From: Gordonia sp. SL306
GTDB taxonomy: Bacteria > Actinomycetota > Actinomycetes > Mycobacteriales > Mycobacteriaceae
Direction: 5' to 3'
DNA: 64,000 nt
Assembly: GCF_026625785.1 (NCBI RefSeq)
Contig: NZ_CP113063.1
Location: 2,046,001-2,110,000 of the forward strand
The notes under the pieces are model-generated. The model worked only from the letters and a program-made list of their open reading frames with translations, ran no database searches and was not told where the DNA came from. Positions 58,252 through 64,000 of this stretch are shown here, piece by piece. Position numbers and translations under genes: made by a program. Within the stretch, counting starts at the first letter, position 1, and the number at the start of each line of letters is the position of its first letter.

Positions 58252-59342
58252 GCCTTCAACTCCACCACCGATCGCAACACCTTGCCCGCCTCCATCGCCG
58301 AGAACGCGGCCTCCACATCGCCAAGGCCGACACGCTCGGTGACGAATTTGTCGAGCGGCAACCGGCCCTGCTCGTAGAGATCGATGAGCATCGGGAAGTC
58401 ACGTTCGGGCAGGCAGTCGCCATACCACGACGACTTCAATGCTCCACCGCGGGAGAAGAAGTCGATCAACGGCATCTCGAGCGTCATCTCCGGTGTCGGC
58501 ACCCCGACCAGCACCACGGTGCCCGCCAGGTCGCGAGCGTAGAACGCCTGCTTGTAGGTCTCCGGGCGACCGACCGCGTCGACGACCAGATCCACACCGT
58601 TGCCATCGGTCAGATCTTGCACCGCGGCGATCACGTCATCGACCTCGGCACCGTTGATGGTGTGGGTCGCGCCGAGGCCCTCGGCCCACTCCAGCTTGGC
58701 CGGATCCCGGTCGATCGCGATGATGGTCGTGGCCCCGGCCAGCCGTGCACCCGCGATCGCCGCGTCACCCACACCGCCGCAACCGATCACGGCGACCGAG
58801 TCGCCACGGCCGACGTTGCCGGTGTTCATCGCCGCGCCCAGGCCTGCCATCACGCCGCATCCGAGCAGCCCGGCGACGGCGGGGTCGGTCTCGGGATTGA
58901 CCTTGGTGCACTGCAATTCGTGGATCAGGGTCTTGTCGGCGAACGCTCCGATTCCCAGCGCCGGCGTCAGTTCGGTGCCGTCGGTCAACGTCATCGGAAC
59001 ACTCGCGTTGAAGGTGTCGAAGCAGTACCACGGCCGACCGCGCTTACAGGCGCGACACTGACCGCACACCGCACGCCAGTTGAGCACCACGAAATCTCCG
59101 ACCTCCACGTGCGTGACGTCGGAGCCGACCGACTCCACCACACCCGCGGCCTCGTGGCCGAGCAAGAAGGGGTACTCGTCGTTGATGCCACCCTGCTTGT
59201 AGGCAAGGTCGGTGTGGCACACCCCGCACGCCTTGATCGCCACCACCACATCCCGCGCGCCCGGATCCGGGATCACCACGTCGACCAGTTCGGTCGGCGC
59301 TCCCTTGCTGCGTGAGATGACTCCCTTGACGGTCTGCGACAT
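58248..59342 (-). CDS. mscR: S-(hydroxymethyl)mycothiol dehydrogenase
   Basis: A 364-residue zinc alcohol dehydrogenase of class III type that oxidises the formaldehyde-mycothiol adduct with NAD; the M. tuberculosis homologue (MscR) also reduces S-nitrosomycothiol. Catalytic zinc is bound by CGVCHTD and GHEAAG; the structural zinc by [15 protein letters not shown]; the NAD fold is [14 protein letters not shown]. The 179-bp upstream gap has an inverted repeat cgtccac-N5-gtggacg at 59419-59437, a possible operator. Confidence 0.93.
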   Translation of the reverse strand: MSQTVKGVISRSKGAPTELVDVVIPDPGARDVVVAIKACGVCHTDLAYKQGGINDEYPFLLGHEAAGVVESVGSDVTHVEVGDFVVLNWRAVCGQCRACKRGRPWYCFDTFNASVPMTLTDGTELTPALGIGAFADKTLIHELQCTKVNPETDPAVAGLLGCGVMAGLGAAMNTGNVGRGDSVAVIGCGGVGDAAIAGARLAGATTIIAIDRDPAKLEWAEGLGATHTINGAEVDDVIAAVQDLTDGNGVDLVVDAVGRPETYKQAFYARDLAGTVVLVGVPTPEMTLEMPLIDFFSRGGALKSSWYGDCLPERDFPMLIDLYEQGRLPLDKFVTERVGLGDVEAAFSAMEAGKVLRSVVELKA

Positions 59343-59418
59343 GCGCTGCTTTCCTTCCGCGACTGCGTTCTCGATGTGATCGGAACGTCGGCATCAGCCT
59401 AACGACGAGGCAACATCA

Positions 59419-59437
59419 CGTCCACCCAGAGTGGACG
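59419..59437. promoter_or_regulatory. inverted repeat upstream of mscR
   Basis: cgtccac and gtggacg, 5 nt apart, about 77 bp before the mscR start. A binding site for a dimeric regulator is possible; nothing else supports it. Confidence 0.4.
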
Positions 59438-59521
59438 GCGTTTATCTACATGATTGAGCTCGTCGCCGTTCCGATTCCCTCGCATGCAGCCTAGACAAGT
59501 GTCCAGGCGATGCGCCACATG

Positions 59522-59968
59522 TCAGTTGAGCGCATCGAGGAGCTGCGCCTTGGTCATCGACGAATAGCCCTTGACGCCCTTCTCCTTGGCCTGGGTGCGC
59601 AACTCCGCGACGGTCGGACCGCTCCGACGTGCTCGCGGCGTCGGGTGCGTGGAGGCCTTGGCCGCCGGCGCCGCTTTGGCGGCCGCCGATTTGGCAGGGG
59701 CGGTCTTCGGCGCGGGTTTCGCCGGGGTCGACGGCTTGGTCACCGCCTCCGGCACCACGGCGGGCCGCGGGGCCGGTTTTTCCGTGACGGCAGGCTTCGC
59801 GGACCCGCGCTGGCCGATCAACCTCAAGACCTCGCTGCGCAGCGACGCGACATCGCTGTCGGCTTTCTTCAGCCGCTTCTTGGCTTCCTTCTCCACGCGG
59901 GACAGTTCCTGCTGCAGCCTCTCGACCTCTTTCTCGAGGCGCCCGATCAACTTCTGCTTCTTGCCCAT
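59522..59968 (-). CDS. Rho_N-domain protein with coiled coil
   Basis: A 148-residue protein: a charged coiled coil (~1-55, KQKLIGRLEKEVERLQQELS), an Ala/Pro/Lys-rich middle and a C-terminal Rho_N helix-extended-loop-helix module (TVAELRTQAKEKGVKGYSS). The lysine-rich middle suggests nucleic-acid binding. ATG at 59968. The gene at 60214 on the other strand ends in a related module. Function unknown. Confidence 0.78.
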   Translation of the reverse strand: MGKKQKLIGRLEKEVERLQQELSRVEKEAKKRLKKADSDVASLRSEVLRLIGQRGSAKPAVTEKPAPRPAVVPEAVTKPSTPAKPAPKTAPAKSAAAKAAPAAKASTHPTPRARRSGPTVAELRTQAKEKGVKGYSSMTKAQLLDALN

Positions 59969-60213
59969 GTGTCGTCCCTCTCCGCTCCGGCTGTCTTCCA
60001 ACCCTAGAACGAAACCGGCACTTCGGGCGTCAACCTGGCCTTTCGATATCGATTCTCAGCAGAGCGCATGTGCCGGGCGCGAACGGTGGCGTTGCCTGCC
60101 TGATTCGCCAATTTTCCACCCCACCGGGGTAGCCTCGAAAGCAGGCCCTCGGTTGAGAACACAGACGAGACCATGATTTCGAAGCTCTGTTTCGATCATC
60201 AGAGGAGGCAGCC

Positions 60214-60483
60214 ATGCCAGAACGCGACCCCGGACCTTCTGTCAAGGACGACGAGCTGTACGAGGAGCTGCGCGACGAAGGCAACTCCAAGGAGAAGTCC
60301 GCCCGGATCGCGAACGCCGCCGCCAACGAATCCCGCTCATCGGTCGGCGAGAAGGGTGGCGCGTCCGGCTCATACGAGGACTGGACCGTCAACGAATTAC
60401 GCGACCGTGCAAAAGAACTCGATCTCACAGGTTATTCGGACCTGAACAAGGACGAGCTCATCGAGGCGTTGCGGAACCACTGA
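60214..60483 (+). CDS. small Rho_N-domain protein
   Basis: An 89-residue acidic protein. AGGAGG sits 7-8 nt before the ATG. The first half (YEELRDEGNSKEKSARIANA) resembles a short helical module found in many actinobacterial small proteins; the C-terminus (TVNELRDRAKELDLTGYSD) is Rho_N. Probably nucleic-acid binding; function unknown. Divergent from the Rho_N gene at 59522 with 245 bp between, in which I see no gene. Confidence 0.85.
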   Translation: MPERDPGPSVKDDELYEELRDEGNSKEKSARIANAAANESRSSVGEKGGASGSYEDWTVNELRDRAKELDLTGYSDLNKDELIEALRNH

Positions 60484-60508
60484 ATCCGTTGACCGCGGGC
60501 GGCGTTCG

Positions 60509-61324
60509 TCAGCCAGGCAGCAGGCCTGCCCGTCGAGCGATGACGACCGCCTCCAGTCGCGTCGACGCACCGAGTTTGCGCATCGCGTCCTTCATGTAGC
60601 CCTTGGCGGTCTGCACACCGACGCCGATGGTCTCGGCGATACGGGCGTTGCTGTAGCCGAGCGCCGCCAACGACAACACGTCCTGCTCCCGGCGTGTGAG
60701 CGTGGCTCCCGGACCGGCCGTCGAGTCGATCAGCGACTCGGTGATCAGGTCGAGTTCTCGCGTGAACGCCGGGTCGTCGACGTTCTGTGCCAGCATCCGC
60801 AGCCGGGCGTATGCGTCGGTGATCCGGTCGCGCAGCGCACTCACCTCCGGGACCGCCGCCGACGACTCCACGGCGGCACGGGCCGCGACGATCTGCTGTT
60901 CGAGTGCACGCGCCTCCATGGCCAGCACGTCGAGAGTGCGGTTTCCGATCGGGTCGTCGGTGTGCAGCGCGCCGTACAGAACCGCAACGGGGGTGCGGTC
61001 GACGATCACAGGTGCCGCGGCCATCGCACGGAGTCCCTCGGTCGCGATGATCGTGTTGTAGCGATGGGTGATGTTCGGGGTGCGCAGATAGTCGTCGACG
61101 GCGACCGGGCGGCTCACGCTGACGACCTTGCCGCCGAGACCGTGCCCGACGTCCACCGACACTCCGGCCAACGCGCCGATGGTGTTCCCGACGAAGTGCT
61201 CGAGGCGCACACTCCGTTGCCGTGTGCCGACCGCCGGTTTGACCATTCCGGCAAACGCGAGTGACACCCCACTTGTCCGGCGGACGCGGCGCAGCGCATC
61301 TGTGACCAGCGTCGATTCGCTCAT
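60509..61324 (-). CDS. GAF-LuxR transcriptional regulator (RamA-like)
   Basis: A 271-residue protein: a GAF-like domain at ~20-145 and a LuxR helix-turn-helix at ~208-265 (LTRREQDVLSLAALGYSNA, TAKGYMKDAMRKLGA). The layout resembles RamA, regulator of acetate metabolism in Corynebacterium. It is divergent from an acyl-CoA synthetase gene 164 bp away, a plausible target. Confidence 0.87.
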   Translation of the reverse strand: MSESTLVTDALRRVRRTSGVSLAFAGMVKPAVGTRQRSVRLEHFVGNTIGALAGVSVDVGHGLGGKVVSVSRPVAVDDYLRTPNITHRYNTIIATEGLRAMAAAPVIVDRTPVAVLYGALHTDDPIGNRTLDVLAMEARALEQQIVAARAAVESSAAVPEVSALRDRITDAYARLRMLAQNVDDPAFTRELDLITESLIDSTAGPGATLTRREQDVLSLAALGYSNARIAETIGVGVQTAKGYMKDAMRKLGASTRLEAVVIARRAGLLPG

Positions 61325-61488
61325 CGCAGCCTCCAGGCGTCTCGGCGTCGACCGACCATCTCGGCGCGACCCCTCTTCGGGGGGTGTTCGGAATGCACCT
61401 CCACCGGGGACAATGTGACCCAGCTTACCCGTGGGCCGGATCCGATCCGACCCGCTCGTTCCGCCCCCGGCACCGACAGAGGTTCACC

Positions 61489-63063
61489 ATGACGCAGACC
61501 GCTCCCACCCCCGCCGACCACGCCTCGGTCACCGCGACCATCGACGCATGGCTCACCACCTTCGGCGCCGACGACGCAAACGCCGCCGAACTGCTGGTGG
61601 ATCGCCACGATCGGGCCGCCGTCGCCTTCACCACCATCGAGGTCGACGGCGATGATCTGGTCACCGTCGACCTCACCTACGGCGAACTCGCCGATTCGTC
61701 CAAGCGATTCGCCACCGCGCTCGCCGAGGCGGGCATCGGTCGTGGCGACACCGTCGGCGTCCTGATGGGCAAGCGCGCCGAACTCGTCGTCGCACTGCTC
61801 GCCATCGCGCGACTGGGCGCCGTCTACATCCCGCTGTTCACCGCCTTTGCGCCGCCGGCCATCGAGATGCGTCTGACGGCCGGTAAGGCACGCGTGGTGA
61901 TCACCGAGCCGAGTCAGGCCTCCAAGCTCGACGGCGTGGACGGCATCACCACGATCGTCGCCGGTGAGCAGTTCGACGATCTCGTCTCAACCAGCGCGCC
62001 CATCGCCGAGTCGGTGGCCGTCGGCGGCGACGACGCGCTCATCTTGCTGTTCACCAGCGGAACCACCGGCGCACCCAAGGGCGTCCCAGTGTCGGTACGC
62101 GCGCTCGCGTCGTTCGCCTGCTACATGCACTACGGCCTCGACGTCGCCGCGGACGACGTGTTCTGGAACGCCGCCGATCCCGGCTGGGCGTATGGGCTCT
62201 ACTACGGCGTGCTCGGCCCGCTGTCGCTCGGTCGCCGGAATCTGTTGCTGCACGCCGGCTTCTCCCCCGAACTGACCGCGCGCATCATCCGGGAACTGGG
62301 TGTCACGAACTTCGCCGCCGCTCCGACGGTGTACCGGTCGCTGTCGAAGGACCCGTCGTTCACCGGCTTCACCCTGCGGCGCGCGTCGTCGGCGGGTGAA
62401 CCGCTGACCCCCGATGTGATCGAGTGGGCGAAAACCGCTCTGAACACCGAGGTGCGTGATCACTACGGGCAGACCGAACATGGCATGTTCATCAACAATC
62501 ACTGGCACCCCGACGTCGCCGAGCCGCTCGTCCCCGGCTCGATGGGCAAGCCCATGCCGGGCTTCGCGGCAGGCATCGTCGACGGCCAGATCGCCATCGA
62601 CGTGGCGCAGAGTCCACTGATGTGGTTCACCGGCTACCTCGACGCGCCGGACAAGACCGCCGCGCGTTTCACCGACGACAAGAAGTGGTACCTCACCGGT
62701 GACACCGGCCGGATGGACGAGAACGGTCGCTATTTCTTCACCGCCCGCGACGACGACGTGATCATCATGGCGGGCTACCGGATCGGCCCCTTCGACGTGG
62801 AGAGTGTGCTGATCACGCATCCCTCGGTGCTGGACGTCGCCGTCGTCGGGCGGCCCGATGAACTGCGCGGCGAGGTCCTCGAGGCCTTCGTGGTACTGGC
62901 GGAAGGAGTCTCCGGGACCGACGACCTGGAGAAGGAACTGCAGCAGCTCGTGAAGACCGGATTCGCGGCGCACGCCTATCCGCGGACCGTGCACTTCGTC
63001 GATGCCCTCCCCAAGACGCCGAGCGGCAAGATCCAGCGCTTCATCCTGCGCAAGCAGGAGTGA
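61489..63063 (+). CDS. AMP-binding acyl-CoA synthetase (acetyl-CoA synthetase-like)
   Basis: A 524-residue adenylating enzyme. P-loop LFTSGTTGAPKGVP, the YGQTEHG motif, the hinge GYRIGPFDVESVL and the C-terminal lysine in TPSGKIQRF are present. The sequence is closer to acetyl- and medium-chain acyl-CoA synthetases than to long-chain FadD. The ATG at 61489 gives MTQTAPTP. Likely controlled by the divergent GAF-LuxR protein. Confidence 0.88.
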   Translation: MTQTAPTPADHASVTATIDAWLTTFGADDANAAELLVDRHDRAAVAFTTIEVDGDDLVTVDLTYGELADSSKRFATALAEAGIGRGDTVGVLMGKRAELVVALLAIARLGAVYIPLFTAFAPPAIEMRLTAGKARVVITEPSQASKLDGVDGITTIVAGEQFDDLVSTSAPIAESVAVGGDDALILLFTSGTTGAPKGVPVSVRALASFACYMHYGLDVAADDVFWNAADPGWAYGLYYGVLGPLSLGRRNLLLHAGFSPELTARIIRELGVTNFAAAPTVYRSLSKDPSFTGFTLRRASSAGEPLTPDVIEWAKTALNTEVRDHYGQTEHGMFINNHWHPDVAEPLVPGSMGKPMPGFAAGIVDGQIAIDVAQSPLMWFTGYLDAPDKTAARFTDDKKWYLTGDTGRMDENGRYFFTARDDDVIIMAGYRIGPFDVESVLITHPSVLDVAVVGRPDELRGEVLEAFVVLAEGVSGTDDLEKELQQLVKTGFAAHAYPRTVHFVDALPKTPSGKIQRFILRKQE

Positions 63064-63081
63064 ACCAGCACCCTTCCCGCC

Positions 63082-63124
63082 GATCGAGTAGCCCCCGAGC
63101 GAAGCGAGGGCGCGTATCGAGATC
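63082..63124. repeat. dispersed palindrome, copy 4
   Basis: gatcgagtagccc and ggcgcgtatcgagatc flank ccgagcgaagcgag, itself a small palindrome. It stands 18 bp after the acyl-CoA synthetase stop and could end transcription. Family members are at 27877, 36693 and 44291. Confidence 0.82.
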
Positions 63125-63240
63125 CCGCCGACCGTGGTTTCGGACCTACCCGTGAACATCGCGGACCAAACCTGTCCGCAATCGGCCATAACGTTGTCTT
63201 CAGCACCACACCGCAAGCACCGACAACGAGAGGCACCATC

Positions 63241-63792
63241 ATGGCCGGCACCTACACCCCCGTCGCACTCCCGTTCACCGTCGCCGGTGAGAAAGAAGAT
63301 CTGCTCACTCTGCTCGCCGATCAGCGGGCGCTCTTCAAGGTCACCGTCCGGGGCATCACCGAGGAGCAGGCCCGCAAGCGGACCACGGTGAGCGACCTGA
63401 CCCTCGGCGGGCTGGTCAAGCACCTCGCGCTGGGCGAGCAGAACACTCTCGAGGAGCTGCGCGAACGCGACGAGACAGCCGAGTTCGACATGACCGAGGC
63501 CGAGCACGCCTACGATCTCACCGACGGCGAGACGCTCGCCGGCTGGCTCGACGAATACGACCGTGCGGCAGCCGAACTCGACGAATATGTCGCGGAAGTC
63601 GGCAGCCTCGACGAGCTGATTCCGCAGCCGACCGCACCCTGGCAGCCCGAGCGTGAGTGGTGGACGATCCGGAAGATGATGCTGCACAAGCTCCGCGAGA
63701 CCGCGCATCACTCGGGTCACGCCGACATCATCCGCGAGGCCCTGGACGGGCAGTCGACGATGGGCGCCCTGTTCACCATGCCCGACGCGTAG
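63241..63792 (+). CDS. DinB-fold protein (DUF664 family)
   Basis: A 183-residue four-helix DinB-like protein. Metal-ligand histidines are expected in GGLVKHLALGEQN and REWWTIRKMMLHKLRETAHHSGHAD, the DUF664 signature. Start at ATG 63241 after AACGAGAGG. Members may be thiol-dependent transferases; the substrate is not known. Confidence 0.88.
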   Translation: MAGTYTPVALPFTVAGEKEDLLTLLADQRALFKVTVRGITEEQARKRTTVSDLTLGGLVKHLALGEQNTLEELRERDETAEFDMTEAEHAYDLTDGETLAGWLDEYDRAAAELDEYVAEVGSLDELIPQPTAPWQPEREWWTIRKMMLHKLRETAHHSGHADIIREALDGQSTMGALFTMPDA

Positions 63793-63804
63793 ACCGCTGA
63801 GGGA

Positions 63805-64000
63805 CTAACGCGGCACGATGGCGTTGCCGAGAGCGACCTGCGCCTGCACGCGGGCGTCGTCGAGCGTCATCGCGCCGCGTTCGACGAGACCGACCGCACC
63901 GATCACCAGCATCGCGAGTTGTCCGGACGCGAACACCGGGTCGAGTCGCCCGTCGATCTCCCCCTGCTGCTGAGCTCGTCGGATCGCCCGGACCACCGGC
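63805..64000 (-). CDS. TetR-family regulator, C-terminal part (cut by window end)
   Basis: Only the last ~65 residues are present. IRRAQQQGEIDGRLDPVFASGQLAMLVIG is typical of the ligand-binding C-terminal domain of TetR regulators. The DNA-binding part lies beyond 64000. It is convergent with the DinB-fold gene, 12 bp apart. Confidence 0.75.
   Translation of the reverse strand, partial: PVVRAIRRAQQQGEIDGRLDPVFASGQLAMLVIGAVGLVERGAMTLDDARVQAQVALGNAIVPR

Noticed and set aside
61987..63720. A 577-residue minus-strand frame
   Set aside because: Shadow of the acyl-CoA synthetase and DinB-fold genes; no motif.

Overview
The window is high-GC actinobacterial DNA. It most resembles a mycolic-acid-containing genus of the Mycobacteriales, probably Gordonia or a close relative. 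The reasons are: (i) positions 1144-15845 follow the order I recall for M. tuberculosis Rv3712-Rv3722c (murT, gatD, recR, ybaB, SRPBCC, FAD oxidase, methyltransferase, dnaX, aminotransferase, SRP RNA, tRNA-Ser); (ii) 50128-55944 follows the SigK/RskA locus Rv0449c-Rv0444c; (iii) there are a mycothiol-dependent dehydrogenase, a mycofactocin-type SDR, a LigB-type ligase and a 13E12/DUF222 HNH gene. The genus is an inference.

Layout. 1-7.3 kb: a hydrolase, the lipid II amidation pair murT-gatD, then a minus-strand run from an SRPBCC protein through RluA, YbaB and RecR to a uracil-DNA glycosylase. 7.4-10.1 kb: a two-gene module for 10-methyl (tuberculostearic-type) fatty acids. 10.1-16 kb: dnaX, a GT-C mannosyltransferase-like gene, an aspartate-type aminotransferase, SRP RNA and tRNA-Ser(GGA). 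16-31 kb: an acyl-CoA synthetase and a sulfur-scavenging region (sulfonate-type ABC importer, SulP permease, sulfatase, GntR/UTRA regulator), then a DUF222-HNH gene broken by an amber codon, and an operon joining a formylglycine-generating enzyme to a second-type GyrB. 31-49 kb: central metabolism and regulation (HMG-CoA lyase, TrpB2, phosphoketolase, SDR, a citrate transporter with its two-component system, DNA polymerase IV under a LexA box, several one-component regulators). 50-56 kb: a six-gene, fully overlapping operon ending in sigK-rskA. 56-64 kb: ligB, the mycothiol formaldehyde-detoxification pair, two Rho_N proteins, acyl-CoA synthetase with regulator, DinB-fold protein, and a TetR gene cut by the window end.

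How they connect. The sulfatase needs formylglycine, and an FGE with both catalytic cysteines lies 5 kb away. Two CFA-family methyltransferases linked to FAD oxidoreductases (8.8 kb and 52.4 kb) point to two lipid-methylation routes, one constitutive-looking and one under SigK. A SigK-like promoter sits directly before the first gene of the SigK operon.

The most unusual signal is non-genic. Short words are repeated at 21-bp (two helical turn) spacing at 10.13-10.26, 15.92-15.99, 44.37-44.42 and 51.49-51.64 kb. The first and last continue as inverted copies, and the last is inside a coding region, where it encodes heptad repeats. A second dispersed family, a ~43-bp palindrome, occurs at 27.9, 36.7, 44.3 and 63.1 kb.
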